From NCBI GenBank assembly GCA_023897205.1, contig JAHWDD010000006.1, forward strand, positions 3,286,001 to 3,350,000: a DNA stretch of 64,000 nt, in the 5' to 3' direction. Under the pieces are notes generated by a model. It was not told the origin of the DNA, did not search any database, and saw only the letters and a program-made list of their open reading frames with translations. Below are positions 33,128 through 44,207 of this stretch, piece by piece; the first letter of the stretch is position 1; the number at the start of each line of letters is the position of its first letter. Source of the stretch: Exophiala sp. HKRS030. Its lineage: Eukaryota > Ascomycota > Eurotiomycetes > Chaetothyriales > Herpotrichiellaceae. Both the position numbers and the translations under genes were made by a program.

Positions 33128-34770
33128 AGAATGGAGGGGAGTGGAATTTGTGATGAGTCATGCCGTCAATGTTGGAGTGAGAGTACGACATCAGAATCAT
33201 ATTGGAATACTCTACGACGTGAGAAAGTCGTCAGTAAGTTGGCAGAGAATTTGGATGAAAATGTATTATATTGAAATGGGACGGTCACGCAAATAAAGCA
33301 GGGACTCTGGTAAATCAGTTTAGCCAATCCAACACAGTGATTTAGAAACGATTCAGTTTGTCCTCAGCCTATCCTGATGCGTTCTCAAATCACCAGTTAC
33401 AACTCACCAAAGCATGTGAGTTCCCACCATGTCTTGCGCGGCAAACTCCACGGTCTACCATATGATCAAAACAGGAGGCAGTAAAACAGCTCTCGGCCGC
33501 CATGAACACCCCGCGACCATTGAACCCTGAAGATCCCACTAGTGATCAAAGCGTGCCGTGTGGCGCAACCCAAGAATTCTCCGGCAGGGGGTTCATTGGC
33601 CACGCACGGCGGGTTTTCATGAATCATGCGAGGCTGGAGAGTGGAGCTGAAGTCTGTCGAGCAGCGCTTTACTTGAAACGGCAAAGAGTCAGCCAGCTTT
33701 TAATTTCCGACCGTCAGCAAGACCGAGTTTCTTTCAAAGTCTGTTGTTGTTGTACGTATCTACACGACTTTGAGCAAAGAGCGAAAGCGCCTCGTTCGGC
33801 TTATTCGTCCAGATTGTGGGTTTTCGCCACTAAACCTACAAGACGTCAACCCTTGAGCCCTGTTAACCTCATGGCTACTGTACTCATCTTGGACGACTTT
33901 CACGTACATCTTCAGATAGCTTGGTTGCTATCTGGCCCTGCCAATTTGCAACGAAGCCAGGATTGATGAAGAAATCCGGCATCCTGACCATGTGGTCGGG
34001 CCTTGTTTTTCATGGTCATCACGCTGGCGGCCGCCCACTCTCGCGCGACGCTGACGAAGCGAATGGATCAGACTCCAGGACCATCTCCTGACATGGGAGT
34101 TGTTGCAGACCATGTTGCCCACGCGATTAATGCGCGCAAATGCGTTGCGAAGATGTTTCAAGTGCTCTGGCAATGTCAATAATAGGACCATTAGGGAGAC
34201 TCCGCCTCAGCTAGGGACTAGTCGTCAGCATGTCGACGTCGCTAGGGATGGAGTCGAACGAGAGCTCATTCTTATTCGTCATCTCTAAAGCTCGAGAGGG
34301 GTTTCGGCAACAGCTTGATGCCCTTAGCGCCGATTCCTTGCTCGCCTATCTGAGGCTCTAAGGAGGCAAGCTTCTTCCAGCCTTCTATATCGACCATGGC
34401 GTCCGAGCTTAGGGTCAAACACGTCCGAGCACCTCCAACCACATGTTGCTATGGCCAACGCAGTGCCCACTTGTATACTTACTCTCAATCACTGTTGGTT
34501 GCTGTTCCCCCTGGTCGTCGTCACCGGCTTGCGGCTCGAGCCGCATTGTGGTCAAAATACCTTTACCCAGCTTACGCTTTTCTGAGCTGCTTTAACGCAA
34601 AAACCCAGCCTCGTTCACTCCGGTACGAACTTGCTATGGACGAGCAAGTGTATAATAACACAGGTTCTAACCTTAGAAATGGCGTTCATCAAGCATTTCA
34701 ACATTCACATTTCATTACCTTCCCTTTCATATACGGGTCATTGTCGAAGCACTGGTAGATTATCGACAAG
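33128..34770. other. Intergenic region
   Basis: About 1.6 kb between the aquaglyceroporin and the GH16 gene, presumably including the GH16 promoter. No convincing gene, repeat or RNA is seen. Confidence 0.4.
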
Positions 34771-36161
34771 ATGCTCTTCTCAATTTCTGCCGTTTCAATA
34801 TTCGCAGTGACTGCTACAGCGTCATATGCCATTCAAGACGATTATACTTCTTCCTCTTTTGCAAGCATGTTTGATTTCTTTACAGTAAGTTGATGACATT
34901 CCAGTTTTCCCTCGAAATCTGCTAATCATAAACAGGATAATGACCCGACAAACGGTTATGTAAATTACATTTCACAAGACCAGGCCCAAAATTCCGGTCT
35001 TTATAAAATCGACAATGGTGCAGTTTATATGGGCGTTGACTCATCAAATGTGGCAACCGGACGTGGTCGAGACAGCATTCGGATAAGCAGCAAGAAGGAA
35101 TACAATCACGGCCTTTTCATCCTAGATCTTGCACACATGCCAGCTGGTGCGTGTGGTTCATGGCCCGCATTTTGGCTCCTCGGACCCAACTGGCCATATG
35201 GAGGAGAAGTCGATATTATCGAAGGAGTCAACTCACAGACTACCAACAACATGGCCCTACACACCGATGCAGGTTGCTCAATCACCCACACAGGTGTCTT
35301 TTCTGGCACACTCGAGACCGACAACTGTGACGTGCAAGCACCAGGGCAAGGCAACAATGTTGGCTGTTCGATTCACAGCTCAGACACAAACAGCTTCGGC
35401 CTTGGATTCAACAACAACGGTGGAGGAGTATATGCAACTGAGTGGACCAGCGAAGCCATCAACATTTGGTTCTTCCCCAGAAACGCAATCCCTTCAGACA
35501 TTTCTAGCGGAAATCCTAACCCATCCGGCTGGGGACAACCTTCGGGACAATTCACAGGAGCTTGCGATATCGACTCCAAGTTTAAGAACCAGAAAATGAT
35601 CTTTGACGTCACATTCTGCGGTGACTGGGCTGGAAGTGTGTGGTCCACAGATGCCACTTGTTCGCCAAAAGCCTCAACGTGCCAGGATTATGTTCAGAAC
35701 AATCCCACCGCTTTCAAAGACACCTACTGGTCCATCAACAGCTTGAAAGTTTATTCCGAGAACGGAGCCGCTCCTACACAATCAAGTGCTTCAGGAACAG
35801 TCACCTACACCGCTCCAGCAACAACCCTCACTTCAACCATCGCAACCACATTCTCGACAATTACATCCGAATACACCATCACCAGTGTCCCAGTCGAGAC
35901 TACTTCAACATTCACCTTGACTGCCACCTACCAACCCACCACTGCCAATCCTGAACCAACTACTGCTCAACCTACTACTGTTACGGCACCAGAACCAACA
36001 GTTGCTCCTACCCAGACTCAAACCGCTGGCAATGCTGGCAACAACTGGAAGTCATGGGCCAGTGACAACAACAACGGCGGGGCGGTTGGGGTGGCAATGG
36101 AGGTAGCTGGGGTGGTGGAGGTCGAGGAGGTGGTGGTCGTGGAGGTTGGGGAAGACAGTGA
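34771..36161 (+). CDS. GH16 endo-beta-1,3(4)-glucanase with Thr-rich stalk and Gly-rich tail (frameshifted)
   Basis: Secreted cell-wall-type glucanase. Two exons: 34771-34884 and 34936 onward; the 51-base intron is GTAAGT..CAG. A signal peptide (MLFSISAVSIFAVTATASYA) precedes the catalytic domain. The GH16 active site E129-x-D131-x-x-E134 is seen in GGEVDIIEG. After about residue 310 comes a Thr/Ser/Pro-rich, probably O-glycosylated stalk. The uncorrected frame ends in a Val/Glu-rich oddity at 36213. Adding one G to the G4 run 36079-36082 gives instead a tail of Gly-Trp-Gly and Arg-Gly-Gly repeats ending at TGA 36159-36161, with 447 codons in all (446 residues). The Gly-rich ending suits a fungal wall protein much better and is taken as the true one. 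Confidence 0.88.
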
Positions 36162-36886
36162 GTGTAAAAGCACGACCGCCCTCCAACCTTCGACATCGAC
36201 TATCCTACCATGACATTACCCCTTCGATCGATCGAGCGAGCGACCTCGACTCTTCCACTTCTCAGCATATTTTGTACAAAAGCACTTTTCAGGGTCAACA
36301 GCCTGCCCAACATAAAAAGGCACACGACACGACACGACATAATCAACATACAACGATACCCATGGGAAAAGGACACCTGCATTAATTGGAGGTTAGACCG
36401 GATTTTTGAAAGATTGCATAGCTAGCATTGATGATATATTCCGGGATACAGCACGGGACACAGGTTTTCTTTGAAAATAGGAGCTACAGGACTATTAAAC
36501 GATACAAGATAGATCATATGGGACAAGACTATCAGAATAGACCGGCCAGTGCCGAGCACATAATATCACATAGCCTTAGCCCATGAGGCAAGCCTTTTCA
36601 AGAAAATATCCAAGAATTCAAACTCTGCATTTCTCGTTTTTCAACAGCTAACATCAAGTCAGCACATATATTTCTTTCTACTCACGAGATTGTCTACAGG
36701 AGTCACGTCGACTATTGCTACATACTACCCGGCAGTACATACAACAATCTACGGTCTTCTTGCCATTCTCACAACTCACCTCTTCTTCTCGACTTCTCGA
36801 CTTCTTTCTCACTGACTTCACCTATCTTTTCAACTCACCTTTGACCATCCACCTCCCCGGTTCCCCATCTCCTTCTCATCACCAGC
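36162..36886. other. Convergent intergenic region
   Basis: About 725 bases between the 3' ends of GH16 and the first small C2HC gene. It includes a short CGACACGACACGACA run near 36324-36340. No gene is supported. Confidence 0.45.
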
Positions 36887-37354
36887 TCAAACCCTCACCC
36901 TCACAACCTTTGTCAAGTTCTTGTTGGTCCTCTTGATCTCCCTACGTCCCTTCGTGTTCACTTTTGTCTTCATCGTCTCCCTAGCCATGATCCTCCTGCA
37001 GCGCCACACATGGAAAGCGGAGCCGGTCAAGCCGGCCAACTCGATGCTGCAGCACGGGCACGCATCAACGTGCGCGGACTGCAGACGGAGCACGCCAGCC
37101 GCTTTCGCGCAGCGCTTGTAGTGCGCGTTGCGCGTGGAGGCGGTCGTCGCCGCCGCGACGAATTGCTCATGGCACCATGGGCACTTCTTGCGAGTCTTGT
37201 TGCGGATTTCCTCCTCGTCGCACGGGTGGTCATGCACGGAGGATGGGCACCATTCGCACGTTGAATCAATGGCGTAGGTTGCGTTGGGTTTTCGGGAGAT
37301 CGATGAAGAGATCGTTGTCGTTCCGGCCGGAGATGCGCTGTTGATTCCAGACAT
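36887..37354 (-). CDS. Small Cys-rich protein with C2HC zinc-binding modules
   Basis: Single frame of 155 codons from the ATG at 37354. Three candidate zinc modules follow in order: CEWCPSSVHDHPC (about residues 33-45), C-P-W-C followed 16 residues later by H-x3-C (about 59-83), and C-P-C-C-x12-H-x3-C (about 99-118). The last has the C-x2-C-x12-H-x3-C spacing that recurs in the next two small frames. The C-terminal 35 residues are very basic (KTKVNTKGRREIKRTNKN), which would suit nucleic-acid binding or nuclear import. Spacing resembles UBZ/Rad18-type C2HC fingers, but I do not assign it to a family. No intron is obvious. The plus strand here is also open but less protein-like. Confidence 0.55.
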   Translation of the reverse strand: MSGINSASPAGTTTISSSISRKPNATYAIDSTCEWCPSSVHDHPCDEEEIRNKTRKKCPWCHEQFVAAATTASTRNAHYKRCAKAAGVLRLQSAHVDACPCCSIELAGLTGSAFHVWRCRRIMARETMKTKVNTKGRREIKRTNKNLTKVVRVRV

Positions 37355-38040
37355 ACTTACTTGCTGATTAATTTTTGAAATTTAGTTGGTTTTTGTTTTT
37401 GCTAGTTTTGATGAGTGCAAGTATGCTTGAATGTTGCTGCGCGTTCTCGGGCCGGTTGGATCGACGGTGTATTCGAAAGGTTGTCGTGGGTTTGCTGTCT
37501 GGATTCCTCGACCATCTCCGGCGAGGTCGAGCAGCTTATATTTCGGCATGCTCAAGCAACTCGACTTGTTTCGTGGACAATGAGAGACATCGTCGAACAA
37601 TCATGGCAAGTTGGCGAACAAAAATGACTGTTTGTTCATGGTCGGGCTGTCAAAGGAGGATCATTGTTGTTCATTATCAAAGGGTGACAAGGGCTCTGGT
37701 CAAGCAACAATGGATTTCCAGGACCGACAATGAACATCATGAGAAGCTCGGCAATCGAACAAAGACGTCTGTGGAACAGCTTCAGGATTGGCTCCCTCTA
37801 GCTTACGCAGATGAATACCATACGAAGAAGGAAAACGCATAGCGAATGATTTGAAGTCTGTGGAAAACCTGATGAGTACTGAAGTTTGCCAATGACTGAA
37901 TATCACTATTGCAGACTTAGCTGTCCTAAACCGGTACGAGCTCAACTCGATCATTCTTTGTCCGCCTCGAGCGCTTCTCTTGCGTTTGGCATGGCTGGTG
38001 AATCTTTGAAGGCCAGGCAATGGCCATCAAGTTTGCCCCT
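37355..38040. other. Spacer between small C2HC genes
   Basis: About 690 bases. A separate minus-strand frame (38243-37926) overlaps the neighbouring gene and ends in a basic segment (EKRSRRTKNDR), so the 3' end of that gene may be more complex than drawn. Otherwise no feature is supported. Confidence 0.35.
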
Positions 38041-38271
38041 TCATTTTGAGACTCTTGAAGTTGAACCAGCTTGTCGTTGACCAACTGAACCTTTAAATCT
38101 CCTTGTTCTGCAGTCATTAATGTGTGTCCCCCTCGTTTTGATAGGACGGAGATCCCGACCACAGTAAAAACACTTCCGTCTTGCTCGACATAGGGAATCG
38201 CAGCGTGCGATGTCTTCCTCTGTGTAAGCCAGGCTTGGATCATACAATGGAAGCGGTTCTGCTGACTCCAT
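38041..38271 (-). CDS. Small C2HC zinc-finger-like protein
   Basis: 76 codons from the ATG at 38271 (MESAEPLPLYDPSLAYTEED). It holds one module, CFYCGRDLRPIKTRGTHINDC, an exact C-x2-C-x12-H-x3-C. That spacing matches the last module of the gene at 36887-37354, supporting common descent. The module recalls UBZ4/Rad18-type ubiquitin-binding fingers but lacks enough family detail to call. The 3' end is uncertain: the same frame past the TGA (38043-38041) and an overlapping frame both look partly coding, so a missed intron or base error is possible. Confidence 0.45.
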   Translation of the reverse strand: MESAEPLPLYDPSLAYTEEDIARCDSLCRARRKCFYCGRDLRPIKTRGTHINDCRTRRFKGSVGQRQAGSTSRVSK

Positions 38272-38752
38272 GGTGAGTGAGTTGGTCAAGTGCGGTGGAG
38301 AACCTGACGATTTGTCTATTGATTCCAGGGGATTGGATTGAGCTTGGATTATTTATATATAGGGTTGCGCTTTTCGACTGCAGGTAGTGGCCAGGAAGAA
38401 GAAAGTTGTCCCCTTGGGTTGAACTGCATATTTATAGGGCTGGAGGTTGGTGTGAACGCCAGGTGGACTGATGTGTTTTCAGTCTATGACCAGCTGGCTG
38501 TTGAATTGTTTGCCATAGATCGGTATACCTCAGCCTGTCCGTTTCTGCAGCGAACGGAATATATCGCAGTCTCAACACGAGTCGTACCGTATCGCGTTTG
38601 TGCCATAACCACAGTCAAGGTCGACGCAGAGAGCGCTGCCTCAGTAGATGCTCCAGCAGAGGGCACAAAAACGAGCCTATTGATTGACGTGCTCGTATCT
38701 TTCATTTCTATCCTCAGTGATGCCATTCGCTTGCCAGAGAGGCGAACAAGTG
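38272..38752. other. Spacer between small C2HC genes
   Basis: About 480 bases, open in more than one frame on both strands, none convincing. Confidence 0.35.
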
Positions 38753-39049
38753 TCAGACAACAGGCTTCGTACATGACCTGCATCTCTCGTTGCCATTATG
38801 ATGGGCGAATTCAAGTGGTAGAAATGCTTTCGGTGCGATAGATCGTCCCAGAGACCACAGAGGCTTAACTTGGAGTCGAAAATTGTAGCGTGAAAGGGGA
38901 CCACTATCCTTATGGCAAATAGCTGCTCTTCGGGAAGAGTACCGATCCGCTGAGGCATGGGCTGTCAACGACATCTCAGTACCTAAAAATCTGGAACAGA
39001 GAGTACATGTACGTGGTAGGTGGGATTTGAGGTAGGATATGATATCCAT
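38753..39049 (-). CDS. Possible third C2HC-like small protein (last Cys replaced by Asp)
   Basis: 98 codons from the ATG at 39049. Residues 15-35 read C-T-L-C, 12 residues, H, three residues, D: the spacing of the two downstream modules with the final ligand Cys replaced by Asp. A further C-R-S-C pair sits near the C-terminus. It could be a degraded copy, a diverged member, or a chance open frame. Confidence rests only on the shared spacing, strand and position. Confidence 0.3.
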   Translation of the reverse strand: MDIISYLKSHLPRTCTLCSRFLGTEMSLTAHASADRYSSRRAAICHKDSGPLSRYNFRLQVKPLWSLGRSIAPKAFLPLEFAHHNGNERCRSCTKPVV

Positions 39050-40077
39050 GGTGGGCGGGGAACGACGCCTTGGACTGTTTTATGCATGTGCAACTCGTGA
39101 CATTTCGTTGTTCTGTTTGGTCATGGAGTCATGTCGGATATCTTAGATTGGTGCGTCACATCGGTGGTCTGGGTCTAGGTGAGCAAACACTTCTGCGACT
39201 TTGATTGAACGCCAAATTGATGACTCAAGGGTTGAGTGCTAGAAAATAAGATACGTCAATCTCCAGAGTCCAGTCAGCGCCCGCAGTGGTCATTGATTGA
39301 TCTATCTCTGTCCTACACAGCGCAAAATCGGGCAACGAGATTGAGAGGAGATCCCTGCTGGAGGGGTTGTTTGTCACTGCTTGGCTGCAATGTTGAAGGT
39401 CGTTGATTTGCGGAGCCAATGATGTCCTTGTGTCCTGCAGCTTAGGAATGAACGTCAAAACCATTTGCATAACCCTTAGTTGATTTGTCTCTCATCTTGC
39501 CTGGGTGCTTGTTGTTATGAAAAGAGAGCGTTGATATGTCGGACGTACAAATGTTCTTATATCACACGAGAGCAACCATTTTAGTAGCAATCGAACCAGT
39601 AGTTTACCTGGTCAGCTATGATTCTCGTTGTACTTTTGCTACAAGCCACCTTGATTAGTTCATAACGTGCATATCAAGCGCTCGTTTTCTTATTTCCTAG
39701 TTTTGGCAAGTTGGACTGCAGATCCCAAGGATGCCTCCCGAGTCGGGGAACCTTTGCACGCTAAATACTCAAGGCCTCCCAAAAATACGGCAGACAGCCA
39801 ACTCGAGACTTCAACTCGCAACCTCTCTTTTTTCTTGACCCCAATTGCGCACCAATTACTCCACTAATTGACCATTCTCAGGTCCAGGGTCGTACGGCGT
39901 GTCTTGATTCCAGTAGAGGGTACAGTGAGCTTTCCGAAACCATCAACTGCGCGATGGAACGCTAGTTAGGGAAGTGTCAAAATCATCCTTCGAGGCTCCA
40001 CAGAGCTCTGGAACGCTCAACTCACGCAATTCTATCCGCTCCGGACGCCGGCTACTGCGCGTCCATCGGGGTCTGGT
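39050..40077. other. Intergenic region upstream of the Clr5 gene
   Basis: About 1 kb. It contains a tRNA-like element at 39796-39873 (listed separately) and an 81-codon minus-strand frame (39470-39225) with no recognised family. Nothing else is supported. Confidence 0.4.
39796..39873 (-). other. Degenerate tRNA-like element (tRNA pseudogene or SINE head)
   Basis: Read on the minus strand, GGTCAAT at the 5' end can pair in all seven positions with GTTGGCT at the 3' end (four Watson-Crick, three G-U). An A-box-like TAGTGGAGTAATTGG and a B-box-like GAGTTGAAGTCTC lie between them. The T stem pairs at four of five positions, and the D stem at three. However, the T-loop C56 is G, and no good anticodon stem forms in the 27 bases between D and T arms. 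It is therefore not a working tRNA but could be a tRNA relic or the head of a SINE. Confidence 0.3.
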
Positions 40078-41303
40078 ATGAGTTCATCGAGCTCTATAGG
40101 CCGGGAGAAGCTCCACCCGGCCTCAGCTGCCGGGAATGAAATAAGGCGGCGGGCATACCATGCGACAGAATGGGCGAGGATCCGATCAACCTTTGAGCAT
40201 TTATATATCGACCAGGACATGACACTAAAGGACGCCATGCGTAAATTAGAGAAAGACCACAACTTTAATGCAACGTAAGTGGATTTCCAAACACGAGGTC
40301 ATTCAGCAATTTCCAACAAGATTAGTGAAAGCATGTACAAGAAGCGCATCAAAGCCTGGGGCCTGACCAAGCACATCAAAGCCGATGAAAAGGACGAAGC
40401 GCTCGCGAACCTGCTTACAACTGAGGTCCCCACCCGCGGCAAAGCAGGTACCATTCGGCATGATAAACTAGTGCGACATGCAAATCTCGGGCCAAAGTTG
40501 GCGCACTACGCAGTCAGGATCTCAACAAGATATTGGGACTTGATGCGCCATCTGGCTCCGAGCAAATAATCATTCAATCAGCTAGCCCTCAACTTCCCAT
40601 CTTGAGGACTTCAAGCCGGGGAGTTTCACCCGCTATCTCATTATCACGATCCCCTAAGCCTCCGGATGAATTTGCCAAGTTCGACTTATTCCTTCGTGGG
40701 ATGCAGCAACTGATAGTCAGAGAGCGGCAAGAATGGCTCACATCCCGCCAAACTAGACCAGACGTGATATATATCGCACTAATGCAAGGTTTAATGCTTT
40801 GGCATGCAAATGCATTCACAGCAGCTCGAAAGTCCTTCGGCTGGGCCGCTCGCAGATTGGCCGACGATATCCGCGGGAGCGTTGTATTAGTGTCTCGTAT
40901 AACCTTTTGTATAAGCTCCATAATATGGGGCTCTCACCATGAAGTTGTCTTTCAAATGTTTGCCCAATTCATGGCTAATGTGGCTGTCGAAGTTCTTGGC
41001 CACACATGCCCGTTGACAGTGGTGTTGTTGCACTTGCTACAAGAGCAAAGTCTGGATGCACAGCTGGTGATATGGGCTTGTGCATTGGATGATTATCAGC
41101 TTTCAGAGGAGAATGTTGACCACTGGTGGAACATGGCTCAGCGACGTTGGCGGTGGTGTCGGCATAGTGGGCGGGTGGATCTTGCCACACAATACTGTCA
41201 AAGAGCTCTAGTTGAGATGCGTCGCATAGATAGGTTGACTCCTGAGATGGAGTCGGAGCTTCATCGCGAGATTGAGTCGTTCACTGCAGCAACAGGTCGA
41301 TGA
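40078..41303 (+). CDS. Clr5-domain protein (frameshifted)
   Basis: Two exons: 40078-40274 and 40326-41303, with a 51-base GTAAGT..TAG intron. Residues about 30-80 form a Clr5 domain: WARIRSTFEHLYIDQDMTLKDAM, then, across the intron, MYKKRIKAWGLTKHIK. Clr5 in fission yeast acts in silencing; most filamentous-fungal members have unknown roles and often carry repeat domains. The rest here is helical with no clear repeats (WWNMAQRRWRWCRHSG...). The second exon breaks frame in an A3 run at 40482-40484, after RHA; the following frame reads KSRAKVGALRSQDLNKILGL. One added A gives exactly 392 codons (391 residues). Likely nuclear. Confidence 0.85.
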
Positions 41304-42998
41304 AATGTCCGACTGCCTCGAGGGTAGGTCCAATACTAAGTGGCCGAGATTAAGTGTTCTATGGGAACGACCATAAGTATGGACACCCTGTGACAGCGTG
41401 GGCTTCAACCACGGATTTTGTACTCGGAATCTTACTCTCCTCAATGTGCTAAGATCCAAAGATGGTTCTGAGAGGACAATCTTTGGTCTGGAAATGTTTC
41501 AACCTAGACTTCCTCGCCTGGCTCAAGAAAAACGAGCCATATGGGTCGAAGCTAGAGAACGAGTCCTATACATTTTGGTGATCGAACACACATACGTGCT
41601 GTCATGTCCGAAACATATCGTCAGTTCTCCTCGAATCCATCAAGAACCGGGTTGACGTTTCGGCCGATTGAACCTACGATGAGTGGTTTTGGGGACCATC
41701 AAAGTTGAGACGCCTCTGCCAGTAAGCATTTCCTTCAAGCGCGATGAATGGTAACATTCGTGTACTAGCATCCTGGAGTGCTAGTATTACCAAAGACATT
41801 TCGATAAAGTCTTGGTCTTCTTGGTCGTAGATAGCTGTCTTATTTACATAGATGCAGCATAACGACAGATACTGGGATATGGGCGTGGCAGGATCAGAGT
41901 GTATAATTCGAATATAACTTGGACATAGGCTGCCAACTTGGAACAGGGCCAAGGATTACTCACGACATTTAAGATTGGTTCAGGCATGCAAAAGATTGTT
42001 CACAATTTGCATTGACAAAAGAACGTTGACCATTTCTTGATTACAACCGAAGCCAACTCTAGGTTGAAACGCCGAAGCTGACGATCGTTTTGGGATGGGA
42101 AAGGATCGTATTTAGTGCGTGGTTCGGTACCATTCGATCGAGGCCGACGCAAGGATGGAATTTGGCAGGATGGAGAGAGAATACCCCACCCCTTCGTGAT
42201 GTTCCCAAAGTCTTACGATGATGCGGCCGCCCCAAGAACGTGAGAGACACGATGCGTTCATAGAATTTCAGGGCAGGAGGATTTGATCGACGATAGCCAT
42301 GTTATATCTCCTCACCAAGTTTGCTAGCTAGCCTGGCAGCAAACTCTAGGTGCATGCCATAACATCCATTCTGTCGAACGCCACAAATCTTGGAGCTGTG
42401 ATGCTGAGGGTCTCCTCGGTACCCCGCCACCCGAGCCAACATGATACCCTGATCAGCATCGCTGGTACCTGATACGCGCTTGTTCTATCTCGATTTAGCG
42501 ACTTGAGCTTTTCGGTAGTTAGTCGTTCGGCTGCCAGTTGAATGGAGCACGATGGAGCTTGTGCTGAATAAAGTATTTTGATATTCTCAATTGGTGCTTA
42601 TTTACCGTGTCGCACCTCTTGGTGTCCTGCAAGCTTTCAACAAAGCTCAGTCATGGACTCTTTTTGGCCCCCAACCCAAGGATTCAGCCGCAGAGCCAAC
42701 CCTAAGCTCTCTGGGCGAGGCGGTGCATTCCAAGCCCCCAAAGACTGACTAGCACGGTTGGTCTGTGCATTGATTCAACCAGTCAGGGGAACTACGACTG
42801 GTCGATGGTCCTTGGAGCTAGTGCCCTCGTAAAAGGATCTCCACTCTCGTAATACATGATCGCAAGGGCGGAAGCAGGAGCGAACAAAGAATATAAGCCA
42901 GCCTCCCATTGTAGATGGCTGCTTGACCTCTTTTCACCTACTCCATCCTAAGAACAGATCAATAGTCTTCAAGCTCTTCACAATACTATCATTACATC
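41304..42998. other. Intergenic region
   Basis: About 1.7 kb between the Clr5 and AIM24 genes. A minus-strand frame (41952-41674, 92 codons) is open but starts at a non-ATG codon and has no recognised family. The last few hundred bases are probably the AIM24 promoter. Confidence 0.4.
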
Positions 42999-43973
42999 AT
43001 GTCTTACCAAGGACAATACGGCCAAGGCCAACATTATGACCCAAGTCAGCAGTATGGTCAGTACGGTCAACAACAGTATCAAAATCAGCCACCCCAGCAG
43101 AATTGGAATCAGCAGCAAGGTATGGCTATCAAACATGTCAACATCATGAATCCACTTACACTAAATAGGTGGTCAACAATACGGGCAATACCAACAAGGA
43201 CCTCCACAAAGTCAATCTCACGGTCAAGGGGTGGTTGCGCAGCAGGATCATGGAACCTTTCAAGGAGGAAGCTATTCCATCACACATCGAGACACCAATG
43301 CAGTTCTCACCGTAGATCTCCAACAAGGAGCTACAATCAAGGCCAAACCTGGAGTCATGATTCATATGGCGGGTACTGTGGCCATCAGCGGCAAAGTCAA
43401 GTTCAGTATGCGAAAGATGTTTACTGGTGGTGAGATGAGCGAGTCAACATTTGCAGGCCATGGCAAGGTCTCACTTGGGCCAACTCTTTTTGGTGATATT
43501 GTTACATTACCCATCGATGGCAACTCAAGGTGGGTTATTGGAAAAGATGCATATCTTGCTTCGACTGCAGATGTCAAGAAGGAAACCAAGAGTCAAGGAG
43601 TAGGAAAGGCACTGTTCAGTGGGGAAGACCTTTTCGTATACCATGTTGTAGGACAGGGTCTGATCTGGTTGACAAGCTATGGTGCAGTGGACAGAATTGA
43701 TGTGAGTAGCCGTGGCTTCATTTTTCTGAAGGTGACACTAACTCAGGACTTGTAGCTTCAACCTGGAGAGCAGCATATCGTCGACAATGGTCATCTCGTT
43801 GCTTGGAGTTGTGATTACAGAGTGGAAAAGGCTGGAGGGGCGCAATGACAAGTTTGAAGACTGGAGAAGGATTGGTTTGTCGGTTCACTGGGCCAGGCTC
43901 TGTATACATCCAGACCAGAAACTTGGATGAGTTTGCCTCGTGGATCCGAAGTGTTGTACCTTCACAGGGTTGA
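42999..43973 (+). CDS. AIM24: AIM24-family protein (frameshifted)
   Basis: Three exons: 42999-43119, 43169-43701 and 43756-43973, with introns of 49 and 54 bases. The N-terminus is rich in Gln, Gly and Tyr (about 70 residues). The AIM24/TRAP-like beta domain follows: GGSYSITHRDTNAVLTVDLQ, KPGVMIHMAG, EDLFVYHVVGQGLIWLTSYG, and the closing VYIQTRN. Yeast Aim24 supports MICOS and the shape of the inner mitochondrial membrane; filamentous-fungal short forms like this one lack an obvious presequence and may be cytosolic. In exon 3 the frame breaks in the G4 run 43837-43840 (after EKAGG); the next frame gives MTSLKTGEGLVCRFTGPGS. One added G gives exactly 291 codons (290 residues). Confidence 0.88.
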
Positions 43974-44207
43974 GAGTGTTCATGAGGAGGGCAGTGAGAT
44001 TGCAGATTATAATGATGTTTCAGAATCCCTAAGACTGTACCTCCGCCCGTACTACTTGACCGTAGCGGAATTTACATCCGCTGGCCTCTATGCTCCGCCT
44101 GGGAATTTCATCATTCCCGAAATGACATCAGACGCAATCAGACGCCATCCCCTCTCCTCCGCTCTTTTTTGTCATTGATTCGCCGCTTATTCGGAAGTTC
44201 CTCGAGC

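Noticed and set aside
37950..38043. Read-through extension of the 76-codon C2HC gene past its TGA
   Set aside because: The same frame is open for about 28 codons, but an overlapping frame is equally protein-like, so the case is too weak to claim.
41674..41952. 92-codon minus-strand frame
   Set aside because: Begins at TTG, not ATG, and no family or clear splice partners were found, though part of it looks protein-like.
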